Positions 52,490-61,053 of a DNA stretch of 64,000 bases are shown one piece after another. The position numbers and the translations under genes were made by a program. The stretch is taken from NCBI RefSeq assembly GCF_008691045.1, contig NZ_VMSO01000006.1, positions 62,001 to 126,000 of the forward strand, read 5' to 3'. This DNA is from Mediterraneibacter catenae. GTDB lineage: Bacteria; Bacillota; Clostridia; Lachnospirales; Lachnospiraceae. Within the stretch, counting starts at the first letter, position 1; each line of letters opens with the position of its first letter. The notes under the pieces were generated by a model, which was given only the letters and a program-made list of their open reading frames with translations, made no database searches and was not told the origin of the DNA.

Positions 52490-52840
52490 ATTTGTCGAAC
52501 TGGTTCATAATAGAAAAACAGCACAAAGCAGATGAATACAGTACAGTTAACTCACATATCCGCAGACAGAGAAAGAGTGATTCTGACTCCAGTTACAGAA
52601 TATAACAGGAACTAGCAAAGCAGGGCGATTGCTAAATACAAATCGATCAAACGGAGAACTCCCAAAGGTCAGACACCTCCGTTTGATCGATTAACGCAAT
52701 CGTCCTGCTTTTAAGTTCCTCTAATATTCTTCCAAAGTCGCCGGAATCACTCTTCCTCTGTCCGCGGAATGCGCATCAAATCGGCTGTATCTGCCTGCTT
52801 TTCTGCTCTTTCTCATCCATAAGCCAGTTCGATAAATCCT
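52490..52840. repeat. Diverged inverted duplication
   Basis: The plus strand from about 52490 and the minus strand from about 52840 read as versions of the same sequence for roughly 150 bases: GGATTTGTCGAACTGG against GGATTTATCGAACTGG, CGCAGACAGAGAAAGAGTGA against CGCGGACAGAGGAAGAGTGA, and so on to the central hairpin. Both arms translate to similar peptide pieces (DLSNW..., RQRKSDS) with stops, so each may be a worn copy of a gene end. Confidence 0.65.
52608..52719. repeat. Long nearly perfect hairpin at the centre of the inverted duplication
   Basis: GGAACT/AGTTCC on the outside, then AAGCAGGGCGATTGC (52618-52632) with GCAATCGTCCTGCTT (52696-52710), then ATCGATCAAACGGAG with CTCCGTTTGATCGAT. 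It may end the deacetylase transcript, though the T-run is short. Confidence 0.8.
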
Positions 52841-53003
52841 CATACAAACCAGAAGAGATGGGAGCCTCATCGTAACGATTGATAGCTCAACATTTATTTG
52901 CAGAATCTTTTCTGCTTATCGATAGAAAAGGAATCTTAGTCGAAAAAGATCCGGCTTTGTTCCTTCCGTTTGAGATTCGATTTTCGGGATGGGAAAGAAA
53001 GCA

Positions 53004-53134
53004 GCCGGGAGGTATGTATTGTGTACGCACCGTTGGAGCGGCGTCGGCACTTAGAGCGCGTCTTCTGCGCTCTTATGTACCGTTACGCCGCGACCGAGTG
53101 AAAACGTGTGCGCTAACAATACATACCTCCCGGC
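53004..53134. repeat. Long palindromic structure next to the hydrogenase operon end
   Basis: The outer arms CCGGGAGGTATGTATTGT (53005-53022) and ACAATACATACCTCCCGG (53116-53133) pair perfectly. Inside, CGGCGT pairs with ACGCCG and AGAGCGC with GCGCTCT around TCTTCTG. It lies 32 bases beyond the hydA stop and no clean T-run follows on the minus strand. In 52841-53003 I find nothing else. Confidence 0.8.
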
Positions 53135-53165
53135 GGACTCTTTCTCAGTCAGATAAATCCGGAAT

Positions 53166-54908
53166 TTAATTAATGGTACGTTTCACATAAGTTGTATGCA
53201 GTATATGATGTGCCTTCTCGCTTCCCGGCGTCCCGAGAAACTCATCGTACAGTTTCTTTATGGACGGGTTCTCGTGGGACTTCCGGAGCGTCTTTGCCGC
53301 ATCGTTGTCATAGAGTGCCTTCGCGCGGATCGCTTTCACATCTGTAAAGTTGCGCACATCTGCGTGTACCTGCGGCTGACCGCCGCCGTTCACGCAGCCT
53401 CCCGGACAGCACATGATCTCGATGAAATGATAGTCTGCCTCGCCGGAGCGCACTTTATCCATGATGATCTTAGCATTGGATAGACCGGATGCGACTGCGA
53501 TCTTCACATCCATTCCCGCCACGTTATATGTGGCTTCTTTGATTCCATCCGTACCGCGCACTTCCATGAACTCAACTTTCTCGAGCGTCTCGCCGGTCAG
53601 TTCTTCCACTGCGGTACGCAGAGCTGCCTCCATTACGCCGCCGGTGGCGCCGAAGATAACACCTGCGCCCGAGGATTCTCCGAGAGGATCATCGAAGCCT
53701 TCATCCGGAAGACTCCTGAAATCAATTCCCACTTTGCGGATGAGGCGCGCCAGTTCTCTTGTTGTGATCGAGATATCCACATCCGGAAGGCCTGCCGCAT
53801 CCTGATCGTCTCGTCCGATCTCAAATTTCTTCGCTGTACATGGCATGACGCTGACACACACAATGTCTTCGGGTGCGATGCCGGTCTTCTCCGCGTAATA
53901 TGTCTTCGTAATAGCCCCGAACATCTGCTGTGGTGATTTGCAGCTCGACAGATGTTCAAGCTGATCTGGATAATAGTGCTCGCAGTATTTGATCCAGCCG
54001 GGCGAGCAGGATGTCATCATCGGAAGGACTCCGCCATTTTTTACACGATCGAGGAACTCATGAGCCTCTTCCATGATCGTGAGGTCAGCGCTGAAATCCG
54101 TGTCAAACACTTTGTCAAATCCGATCCTGCGGAGCGCTGCCGCCATCTTGCCCTCTACGTCAGTTCCCATCGGATAGCCGAATTCTTCTCCCAGTGCCGC
54201 GCGCACGGACGGCGCCGGCTGGACAACAACATGCTTTGTCTCATCGGAGATCGCTTCAAGGACTTCATCAATGCTGCTCTTCTCATAGAGCGCTCCCGTC
54301 GGACAGGCCGCAATGCACTGACCGCAGGATACGCAGCTCGTATCTCCAAGCCCCATGTCGAACGGGGAACCGATAAATGTTGCAAATCCCCTGTTGTTCG
54401 GTCCGATCACGCCCACGCTCTGCACTTTCTCGCACACAGCGGAGCATCTCCGGCAAAGGATACATTTATTATTATCACGAACCATATGTACCGCGCTCTC
54501 ATCGAGCTCATAGTGGGGCGTCTCGCCTGCGAAATAATCTTCATCCGTAACACCCAGCTCCTGACAGAGCTCCTGCAGTTCACAGTGGCCGCTTCGCACG
54601 CAGGAAAGGCATTTCTTATCATGATTGGATAAGAGCAGTTCCAGCGTCCTTCGCCTGGAGTCGAGCAGCTTCTTCGTGTTCGTCTGCACTTCCATACCCT
54701 CGGACACCGGGTAGACACATGCCGCCACCAGATTTCTTGCCCCTTTTACCTCCACCACGCACATGCGGCATGCACCGATCTCGTTGATCTCTTTTAAGTA
54801 GCACAGAGTAGGGATTCGGATACCCGCTGCCTGCGCCGCCTCAAGGATCGTAGAACCTGCGGGTGCAGTTACATTCAAGCCGTTTATTTTTAAATTTACA
54901 TTTTCCAT
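53166..54908 (-). CDS. hydA: NADH-dependent [FeFe] hydrogenase catalytic subunit
   Basis: Catalytic subunit of the electron-bifurcating hydrogenase, making or using H2 with NADH and ferredoxin. From the ATG at 54908 it has about 580 residues in the usual order: N-terminal 2Fe-2S domain (CYLKEINEIGACRMC), the His/Cys NuoG-like 4Fe-4S site (CLSCVRSGHCELQ), two 4Fe-4S ferredoxin clusters (CILCRRCSAVC, CVSCGQCIAAC), then the H-cluster domain with TSCSPGW, MPCTAKK and CCPGGCVNGGGQP, and the small-subunit tail. All motifs are intact. The ribosome site GGGAGGG precedes that ATG. It follows hydB by 15 bases. Confidence 0.96.
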   Translation of the reverse strand: MENVNLKINGLNVTAPAGSTILEAAQAAGIRIPTLCYLKEINEIGACRMCVVEVKGARNLVAACVYPVSEGMEVQTNTKKLLDSRRRTLELLLSNHDKKCLSCVRSGHCELQELCQELGVTDEDYFAGETPHYELDESAVHMVRDNNKCILCRRCSAVCEKVQSVGVIGPNNRGFATFIGSPFDMGLGDTSCVSCGQCIAACPTGALYEKSSIDEVLEAISDETKHVVVQPAPSVRAALGEEFGYPMGTDVEGKMAAALRRIGFDKVFDTDFSADLTIMEEAHEFLDRVKNGGVLPMMTSCSPGWIKYCEHYYPDQLEHLSSCKSPQQMFGAITKTYYAEKTGIAPEDIVCVSVMPCTAKKFEIGRDDQDAAGLPDVDISITTRELARLIRKVGIDFRSLPDEGFDDPLGESSGAGVIFGATGGVMEAALRTAVEELTGETLEKVEFMEVRGTDGIKEATYNVAGMDVKIAVASGLSNAKIIMDKVRSGEADYHFIEIMCCPGGCVNGGGQPQVHADVRNFTDVKAIRAKALYDNDAAKTLRKSHENPSIKKLYDEFLGTPGSEKAHHILHTTYVKRTIN

Positions 54909-54923
54909 TCTCACTGCCCTCCC

Positions 54924-56711
54924 TTACTCTTTGTAGATCGCGCCAAACCGGCATTTCTCCATGCAGGCACCGCATTTCAGGCATTTCTCGGGATCGATCA
55001 TATGTACTTCTCTCACTGATCCGGTGATCGCGTCTGCCGGACAAGTCCTTGCACAGAGCGTACATCCCTTACATTTATCCGGATCGATCTTATACTGGAG
55101 CAGCGCCTTACAGACTCCTGCCGGACATTTCTTATCCACGATGTGCGCGATATATTCATCCCGGAAGTAACGAAGCGTGGAGAGCACCGGATTAGGTGCG
55201 GTCTGTCCGAGAGCGCACAGAGAGCTGGATTGTAAATGGTAACAGAGCTCCTCCAGCTTATCCAGATCTTCCATCGTTGCCTGACCTTTTGTGATCTTCT
55301 CCAGGATCTCGAGCATACGTCTTGTGCCGATACGGCACGGTGTACACTTGCCGCAGGACTCATCTACGGTGAACTCAAGGAAGAATTTCGCAATATCGAC
55401 CATGCAGGTATCTTCGTCCATGACAATAAGACCGCCGGAACCCATCATGGATCCGATTGCTTTCAGATTGTCATAGTCAATCGGCACATCCAGATGCTCC
55501 GCAGGGATACAGCCGCCTGACGGACCTCCTGTCTGGGCTGCCTTGAATTTCTTGCCGTTCGGAATGCCGCCTCCGATCTCCTCTACGATCTCCCGGAGCG
55601 TCGTTCCCATGGGTACTTCCACGAGACCGGTATTGTGGATCTTGCCGCCCAGGGCAAATACTTTCGTTCCCTTTGACTTCTCCGTTCCCATGGATGCGAA
55701 CCACTCCGGCCCGTTCACGATAATCTGCGGAATGTTCGCAAAGGTCTCTACATTGTTTAAGATAGTCGGCTTCTGGAAGAGACCCTTTAATGCCGGGAAC
55801 GGCGGACGCGGACGAGGCTCTCCTCTGTTGCCCTCGATGGATGTCATAAGAGCAGTCTCCTCGCCGCAGACAAAAGCTCCCGCGCCGAGCCTCAGTTCAA
55901 TATCGAAATCAAAGCCGCTGTCAAATATATTTTTTCCAAGCAGTCCGTACTCCCTCGCCTGAGCGATAGCGATCTCGAGACGTTTCACCGCGATGGGATA
56001 CTCGGCACGCACATAGATATAGCCCTGGGATGCTCCGATGGCATAACCTGCGATCGCCATTGCTTCCAGCACGGCATGGGGATCGCCCTCCAGGATGGAG
56101 CGGTCCATGAAAGCTCCCGGATCTCCCTCGTCAGCATTGCAGCAGACATATTTCTGATCTGCCTCATTTGCCGCAGCGAACTTCCATTTCAAGCCTGTCG
56201 GGAATCCGGCGCCTCCTCTTCCCCGCAAGCCGCTGTCCAGGAGTATCTGGATCACGTCCTCCGGCGTCTTCTCCGTCAGCACGGTGCCCAGCGCCTCATA
56301 TCCGCCGGTGCCGATGTATTCCTCTATATTCTCCGGATTGATGACGCCGCAGTTGCGCAGCGCGACTCTGTGCTGCTTCTTATAGAAATTCGTCTCATTG
56401 AGGGGGATGATCTTGTCTGTCTTTGTAGTCTCATCATAGAGCAGACGTGTAACAACCCTTCCCTTTAAAAGATGTTCGGATACAATCTCAGGGATATCAT
56501 CCTCCTGAACCATTGAATAAAACGTTCCTTCAGGATATACGATCATGATCGGCCCGAGCGCGCACAGGCCGAAACATCCGGTTTTCACTACGCCGACTTC
56601 CTCGGACAGCCCGTTCGCCGCAATCTCTTTTTCCAGTCGTTCTCTGATCCGCTGGCTGCCGGAAGAAGTACATCCGGTTCCGCCGCAGACGAGTACATGT
56701 GATCGATACAT
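54924..56711 (-). CDS. hydB: Bifurcating hydrogenase NuoF-like flavoprotein subunit
   Basis: A 595-residue subunit that holds FMN and the NAD site, homologous to NuoF with extra clusters. The N-terminal thioredoxin-like 2Fe-2S domain has CGGTGCTSSG and CFGLCALGP. The NADH/FMN region follows, with GRGGAGFPTGLKW and ADEGDPGAFMDR. Then come the SLBB region, the 4Fe-4S motif CGKCTPCRIG, and two C-terminal ferredoxin clusters (CKGCTLCARTC, CLKCGACMEKC). This matches HydB of bifurcating hydrogenases. It lies between the small ferredoxin gene and hydA on the same strand. Confidence 0.96.
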   Translation of the reverse strand: MYRSHVLVCGGTGCTSSGSQRIRERLEKEIAANGLSEEVGVVKTGCFGLCALGPIMIVYPEGTFYSMVQEDDIPEIVSEHLLKGRVVTRLLYDETTKTDKIIPLNETNFYKKQHRVALRNCGVINPENIEEYIGTGGYEALGTVLTEKTPEDVIQILLDSGLRGRGGAGFPTGLKWKFAAANEADQKYVCCNADEGDPGAFMDRSILEGDPHAVLEAMAIAGYAIGASQGYIYVRAEYPIAVKRLEIAIAQAREYGLLGKNIFDSGFDFDIELRLGAGAFVCGEETALMTSIEGNRGEPRPRPPFPALKGLFQKPTILNNVETFANIPQIIVNGPEWFASMGTEKSKGTKVFALGGKIHNTGLVEVPMGTTLREIVEEIGGGIPNGKKFKAAQTGGPSGGCIPAEHLDVPIDYDNLKAIGSMMGSGGLIVMDEDTCMVDIAKFFLEFTVDESCGKCTPCRIGTRRMLEILEKITKGQATMEDLDKLEELCYHLQSSSLCALGQTAPNPVLSTLRYFRDEYIAHIVDKKCPAGVCKALLQYKIDPDKCKGCTLCARTCPADAITGSVREVHMIDPEKCLKCGACMEKCRFGAIYKE

Positions 56712-56727
56712 AGATTCAGGCCTCCTT

Positions 56728-57114
56728 TCACTGTTTTGCGCTGTTCTGCGCGGCGCTTAAGGTATATTTTGTCACTACCTGTCCGCCCTGCAGGTGAAGA
56801 CGCAGCACCTCCAGTGCTTTCTCGGGAGTCATCTTCACGTAAGTCACTTTTTCTTTTCCGGGTTCCATCACTTCCACAATGGGCTCGTACTGGCACAGGC
56901 CGATGCACCCGGTCTGTGTCACGCAGATTTTCTCGCTTAAGTTCTGTTCCTGTACTGCATCAGCAAGTGCGGTCAGGACCGGTCTCGCTCCGCTCGCGAT
57001 CCCGCAGGTAGCCATTCCGACTACTACGCGGATCTGATTCTCATTCTCGGCGCGCACTCCGACCTTTCCCTGCATCTTAGCCCTGATCGCACGTAATTCT
57101 TCAAGAGATTTCAT
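56728..57114 (-). CDS. 2Fe-2S thioredoxin-like ferredoxin
   Basis: A 128-residue thioredoxin-fold 2Fe-2S protein, similar to the N-terminal domain of hydB. It carries VVGMATCGIASGARP and TQTGCIGLCQYEPIVEV, which supply the four cysteines. I place the start at the ATG at 57114 behind AGGAGG. Homologues are usual between the anti-sigma-like ATPase and hydB in clostridial and Thermotoga hydrogenase clusters; they are thought to add an electron-transfer site or help assembly. Confidence 0.92.
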   Translation of the reverse strand: MKSLEELRAIRAKMQGKVGVRAENENQIRVVVGMATCGIASGARPVLTALADAVQEQNLSEKICVTQTGCIGLCQYEPIVEVMEPGKEKVTYVKMTPEKALEVLRLHLQGGQVVTKYTLSAAQNSAKQ

Positions 57115-57130
57115 ATAATTCCTCCTGTTC

Positions 57131-57691
57131 TCAAACTTCAATTCCACCGTCCGTCTCACCTTTGTTCGTGTCAAGATATTCCCAGATAAACAGAGAGACC
57201 TCTGGCTCCATAAAGGATATCTCATCTCCAAGCATCTCCCGCATTTCCCGGGTATCAAGGGTAAAGCTCCTATCATCATATTCATAGATATATTTAAAAT
57301 CGATCTGCTCATTAAACACGACCAGCGTATGTATAGTAGAACTGATATCACCGAGCGGCATCCTGTCAATATGAGACAGTCCGAATACCGCTGTCACTGT
57401 TGTTCCTTTTCCTTTTTCTGAATCAATCCGGAAGCTTCCTCCCGTGCTCTCCGCCGCCTGCTTGAAAAACGGAAGCCCGAGGCCTACGATTCTCGTCGTT
57501 CTTGTCGTGAAAAACGGATCCTGCGCGCGTTTCACCTGATCTGCCGTCATCCCGCATCCGTCGTCCCGGATAATGACAGTCAGCGTGTCTTCTTTCGTCT
57601 TTACCGACACTGTGATCTCGATAAGAGACGCTTTCGCCCGCACGGAATTTTCAGCGACATCCAGAATATTCAGAGATATTTCAGGCATCAT
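57131..57691 (-). CDS. Anti-sigma-type ATP-binding protein of the hydrogenase operon
   Basis: A 186-residue GHKL ATPase of the histidine-kinase/anti-sigma type without a phospho-acceptor domain. The N box is LNILDVAENSVRAKAS, the G1 box is IRDDGCGMT, then TTRTTRIVGLGLPFF and GKGTTVTAVF. The C-terminal 60 residues are unlike the usual anti-sigma factors. It lies between hydC and the ferredoxin gene, four bases after hydC. The divergent operon carries another, shorter ATPase of this superfamily, so both operons seem to share a switch. Confidence 0.9.
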   Translation of the reverse strand: MMPEISLNILDVAENSVRAKASLIEITVSVKTKEDTLTVIIRDDGCGMTADQVKRAQDPFFTTRTTRIVGLGLPFFKQAAESTGGSFRIDSEKGKGTTVTAVFGLSHIDRMPLGDISSTIHTLVVFNEQIDFKYIYEYDDRSFTLDTREMREMLGDEISFMEPEVSLFIWEYLDTNKGETDGGIEV

Positions 57692-57694
57692 GAC

Positions 57695-58189
57695 TTATTC
57701 GTACTTTGCCAGGATGCCGTCTATGTCGTCCACAGTAAGACGCCCGTAGACTTCATCATTGATCATCATGACCGGTGCGAGTCCGCAGGCTCCCACGCAG
57801 CGGCATGCATCCAGTGAGAATTTTCCGTCCGGCGTGCACTCTCCGCCTTCAATCCCCAGTTTCTCCATCAGGGCATTGTAGATCTCACCGGAGCCTTTTA
57901 CATAGCACGCCGTGCCAAGACAGACGGAAATCCTGTACTTTCCTTTCGGATTCAGCGTAAACTGCGAATAAAATGTAGTGACGCCGTAAATCTTCTCCAT
58001 CGGGATTCCCGTCTGGTCCGAAATCATCTTCTGGACTTCATACGGCAGATATCCGTATATGTCCTGTGCTTTCTGCAGGATCGGCATGAGAGCGCCTTTT
58101 TCATCTTTGAGCTCGTCGATCACTTTCATGAGCTCCTCTTCCTGCTCTTTCGTCCCGGAAAACGGAACGGTTTTCTTCTTAGCTGCCAT
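57695..58189 (-). CDS. hydC: NuoE-like 2Fe-2S subunit of the bifurcating hydrogenase
   Basis: A 164-residue NuoE/24-kDa subunit. It has the helical N-terminal part (DIYGYLPYEVQKMISDQTGI, VTTFYSQFTLNPKG) and four cysteines in CLGTACYVKG and CRCVGACGLAP that bind a 2Fe-2S cluster. It is the first gene of the minus-strand hydrogenase operon. The upstream region shared with the divergent sensory operon contains the regulatory palindromes. It is full length. Confidence 0.95.
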   Translation of the reverse strand: MAAKKKTVPFSGTKEQEEELMKVIDELKDEKGALMPILQKAQDIYGYLPYEVQKMISDQTGIPMEKIYGVTTFYSQFTLNPKGKYRISVCLGTACYVKGSGEIYNALMEKLGIEGGECTPDGKFSLDACRCVGACGLAPVMMINDEVYGRLTVDDIDGILAKYE

Positions 58190-58474
58190 TCTTCAACCTC
58201 CACTTCTGTTCCCCGCTGTATTTTTCAGATAAATATACGGTCCGCAGGGATTGTTTTGTGCTCATTAAAACAATCATATCATATGATATCTCAATATGCC
58301 ACTTAAAAAGAACGAAAATTTTGTATATATTCATATTTATACTATATTTTCAAAATTTTTACGCAATATATCTATGTATGCCGCCGATGTTTATACAATT
58401 ATTGCTTTTTAAATATGCAAATGTTATACTGACTGAAAAGAAAATGTACGATTTCAATTTCTTAAGGAGGGCTT
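58190..58474. promoter_or_regulatory. Divergent control region of the two hydrogenase operons
   Basis: A 285-base AT-rich region. It has an inverted repeat, GATTGTTTT (58249-58257) and AAAACAATC (58267-58275), then the palindrome ATATCATATGATAT (58276-58289). For the plus operon, TTGCTT (58402-58407), a 17-base spacer and TATACT (58425-58430) form a promoter. The first repeat recalls Rex sites but its spacing differs, so the binding protein is not assigned. Confidence 0.6.
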
Positions 58475-58819
58475 ATGACGATCAGAGAAATGCAGGAAGT
58501 CCTTGATGCAAAGTTCCTGTACGGGCAGGAACTGGCCGATCTGGATGTTCAATTCGTTTTTTCAGCCGATATGATGAGCGATGTCCTTGCATACTGCGGA
58601 CAGTGTTCCGTACTCATCACCGGCCTTTGCAACCCGCAGGTCGTCCGGACTGCGGAAATGCTCGATATATGCTGCATCATCTTTGTCCGCGGCAAGATGC
58701 CGGATGAACACATGCTGGCCCTGGCAAAGGGTAAATCCATCGCTGTTCTGGCTACAGAACACTTTATGTTCACTACATGCGGCATCTTGTATGAGAACGG
58801 ACTGCGGGGAGGTGCCTGA
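58475..58819 (+). CDS. DRTGG domain protein 1
   Basis: A 114-residue single-domain protein of the DRTGG/CBS-linked fold found beside hydrogenase and PHP genes in clostridia. Clear features are GQCSVLITGLCNPQVVRTAEMLDICCIIFVRGKMP and the C-terminal LATEHFMFTTCGILYENGL. It begins at the ATG at 58475 after GGAGGG and ends one base before the next gene. It is related to the second DRTGG protein at 60.7 kb. The ligand is unknown; a nucleotide is a guess. Confidence 0.85.
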   Translation: MTIREMQEVLDAKFLYGQELADLDVQFVFSADMMSDVLAYCGQCSVLITGLCNPQVVRTAEMLDICCIIFVRGKMPDEHMLALAKGKSIAVLATEHFMFTTCGILYENGLRGGA

Positions 58820-59242
58820 ATGGGAGATCAGCTTATTTTTACTTATATTATCGATGGCAATGATTTCACCCGGGCAGGAGAAGCCAGCAGTTCCGTGAAA
58901 AACAAGCTGAAGATGCTCGGAGTCAGCAGCGAGGCGATTCGCAAAACTGCCATCGCTATGTATGAGGGTGAGATCAACATGGTCATCCACGCAGACGGCG
59001 GTACGATCACAGTTACGATATCGGATACAGATATCACGATGATCCTTGCGGATAAAGGCCCAGGCATTCCTGATATCGATCAGGCCATGCAGGAAGGCTT
59101 CTCCACCGCCCGCGAGGAAGTGCGTTCCCTCGGATTCGGGGCGGGAATGGGACTGCCGAACATGAAACGGTATTCAGATGAAATGCATATTGATACGGTG
59201 ATCGGTCAGGGGACGACCATTACTATGAAGGTAAATCTGTAA
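58820..59242 (+). CDS. Anti-sigma regulatory factor-type ATP-binding protein (RsbT/RsbW-like)
   Basis: A 140-residue protein of the RsbT/RsbW family. The N box is AMYEGEINMVIHADGG, the G1 box is IMILADKGPGIPD and the last is GFGAGMGLPNMKR. Such proteins are serine kinases or switch proteins for partner sigma factors or anti-anti-sigma proteins. Placed between a DRTGG protein and the sensory-type hydrogenase, it is the probable signal-transducing component. It begins directly after the stop of the previous gene. Confidence 0.9.
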   Translation: MGDQLIFTYIIDGNDFTRAGEASSSVKNKLKMLGVSSEAIRKTAIAMYEGEINMVIHADGGTITVTISDTDITMILADKGPGIPDIDQAMQEGFSTAREEVRSLGFGAGMGLPNMKRYSDEMHIDTVIGQGTTITMKVNL

Positions 59243-59256
59243 AGGAGGAACTGCCT

Positions 59257-60669
59257 GTGAAGCATAACAAATTCATGCGCTCCGTGCGCCTGCGCGAATC
59301 CGCCTGTCAGGGATGCATCAACTGCATCAAACACTGTCCGACCCAGGCGATCCGGGTACATAGCGGGAAAGCTCATATCATAGACAAATTCTGCATTGAC
59401 TGCGGCAGATGCATCCGTTACTGCCCGCATCACGCAAAAGTTCCTGCCTATGATCCGCTCTCCGTGATCAATAATTTTAAATACACGGTCGCCCTTCCGG
59501 CACCTTCGCTCTATGCGCAGTATAACAACCTTACTAATGTGGACATTGTCCTGAATGCCCTGCTCCGACTGGGGTTTGACGATGTATACGAGGTGAGCGC
59601 TGCTGCGGAACTGGTGTCCGAAGCCTCCAGGGAATATATAAAGGAACACATGGATGAAGCTCCTTTTATCAGTTCCGCCTGTCCTTCTGTCATACGGCTG
59701 ATACGGGTAAAATTCCCCACACTCATCTCACGGCTCCTTCCGATCAAGGCGCCGGTAGAAGTGGCGGCGGAAATCGCCCGGGCGCGGGCAATGAAAAAGA
59801 CCGGGCTGAAGCCGGAGGAGATCGGTATTATCTTCATCTCACCCTGCCCGTCCAAAGTGTCCTACGCAAAAGCGCCCCTCGGGATCGAGAAGAGCAATAT
59901 CGACAATGTGGTGGCGATCAAGGATGTCTATCCGCTCCTGCTGCCCCATATGAAACATGATGAAAGCCAGTTGAAGCCCCTCTCCCACTCCGGGCGCATC
60001 GGCATCGGCTGGAGCAATGCCGGCGGCGAGGTCGGAGGATTACTTGTGGACAATTATCTCGCAGCGGACGGCATCGTAAATATCTTACGGGTCTTAGAGG
60101 AGCTTGAGGATGAAAAGCTCCACGGCCTCACTTTCGTCGAGCTGAACGCCTGCGACGGAGGCTGTGTGGGCGGTACGCTCACAGTCGAAAATGCTTACAT
60201 CGCCATGACGAAGACTAAGCGTCTGACCAAGTATCAGCCGGTATCGAAAAACCATCTGGAAGACAATCCTGAGATCCGGAATATGTACTGGGCGGACGAT
60301 GTTGAGTACGAACCGGTCTTCCGTCTCGGCAATACATTTAAAGAAAGTCTGAAGATGATGAGCGATGTAGAAAGGCTGACCGCCAGATTCCCCGGTCTGG
60401 ACTGCGGATCCTGCGGTGCTCCGACCTGCCAGACTCTTGCAGAAGACATCGTGCGGGGTGAGGCAACACCAAACGACTGCATCTACGTCCTGCGCTCAAA
60501 TATCGCAGACCTCTCACAGAAGATCGAGGCACTGACGCAGGGCGAAAATGGAGGAAAAATGTTATCCGAAGAAGAAGACAAACTCCTCCACAAATATATA
60601 AAAGAACTAACTACCGAGCTTGCTTCTTTCGGCGTGCCGGGGAATCTGCGTCAGTCGAAACAGCAATAA
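59257..60669 (+). CDS. Sensory-type [FeFe]-hydrogenase-like iron-sulfur protein
   Basis: A 470-residue protein. Two 4Fe-4S clusters lie at C17-C20-C23-C27 and C46-C49-C52-C56. The H-cluster-like domain follows with four cysteines: C142 in SSACPSV, C197 in SPCPSK, and C299 and C303 in ACDGGC. In catalytic enzymes the first motif is TSCC or TSCS; here it is SSAC, so the residue used for proton transfer is alanine, as in sensory-type (group D-like) hydrogenases. A C-terminal cluster domain (C383, C386, C391, C408: CGSCGAPTC) follows, but no PAS domain. It is probably an H2 or redox sensor. GGAGG lies upstream. Confidence 0.9.
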   Translation: MKHNKFMRSVRLRESACQGCINCIKHCPTQAIRVHSGKAHIIDKFCIDCGRCIRYCPHHAKVPAYDPLSVINNFKYTVALPAPSLYAQYNNLTNVDIVLNALLRLGFDDVYEVSAAAELVSEASREYIKEHMDEAPFISSACPSVIRLIRVKFPTLISRLLPIKAPVEVAAEIARARAMKKTGLKPEEIGIIFISPCPSKVSYAKAPLGIEKSNIDNVVAIKDVYPLLLPHMKHDESQLKPLSHSGRIGIGWSNAGGEVGGLLVDNYLAADGIVNILRVLEELEDEKLHGLTFVELNACDGGCVGGTLTVENAYIAMTKTKRLTKYQPVSKNHLEDNPEIRNMYWADDVEYEPVFRLGNTFKESLKMMSDVERLTARFPGLDCGSCGAPTCQTLAEDIVRGEATPNDCIYVLRSNIADLSQKIEALTQGENGGKMLSEEEDKLLHKYIKELTTELASFGVPGNLRQSKQQ

Positions 60670-60720
60670 ATATCCAAAATCAATATACCCACACTAAAAA
60701 AGAAGGGAGAATAAAGGGAT

Positions 60721-61053
60721 ATGAAATTACAGACGATATTGGACCTTCCGGAATGTAAAGTACTTGTCAAAGGCAATCCGGACCGCGAGATCTCGAAAGT
60801 ATTCTGCTGTGATCTTCTGAGCATTGCCATGGGCAAAGCTCCTGCCGACTGTGTCTGGGTAACAGTTATGGGAAATAAGAACACCCTCGCTGTCGCAACG
60901 CTCGCAGACGCGGCATGCATCGTACTGGCGGAGGGCATCGGTATGGATGAGGGGACTTTAGAGAAAGCTGCAGAAGAAGGTATAGCCATACTCACAACAG
61001 AACTTCCGGTCTTCGATATTGCTCTCGAGATCCACGAGGCATGCAGATCATGA
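60721..61053 (+). CDS. DRTGG domain protein 2
   Basis: A 110-residue protein with the DRTGG fold, beginning MKLQTILDLPECKVLVKGNPDREISKVFCCDLLS, then ALADAACIVLAEGIGMDEGTLEKAAEEGIAILTTELP. Its relation to the first DRTGG protein is clear in the second half. It follows the sensory hydrogenase gene by 51 bases and overlaps the PHP gene start by 13. The pair of DRTGG proteins around the sensor suggests that they act together, perhaps by binding a nucleotide. Confidence 0.85.
   Translation: MKLQTILDLPECKVLVKGNPDREISKVFCCDLLSIAMGKAPADCVWVTVMGNKNTLAVATLADAACIVLAEGIGMDEGTLEKAAEEGIAILTTELPVFDIALEIHEACRS

Noticed and set aside
52879-53169. Open frame of 96 codons between the deacetylase and hydA
   Set aside because: Most of it is the 131-base palindrome; composition and lack of a ribosome site speak against coding.
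58249-58275. Rex binding site
   Set aside because: Known sites are TTGTTAA-N4-TTAACAA-like with 18 bases in total; here the arms are nine bases apart and the inner bases differ, so I list only an inverted repeat.
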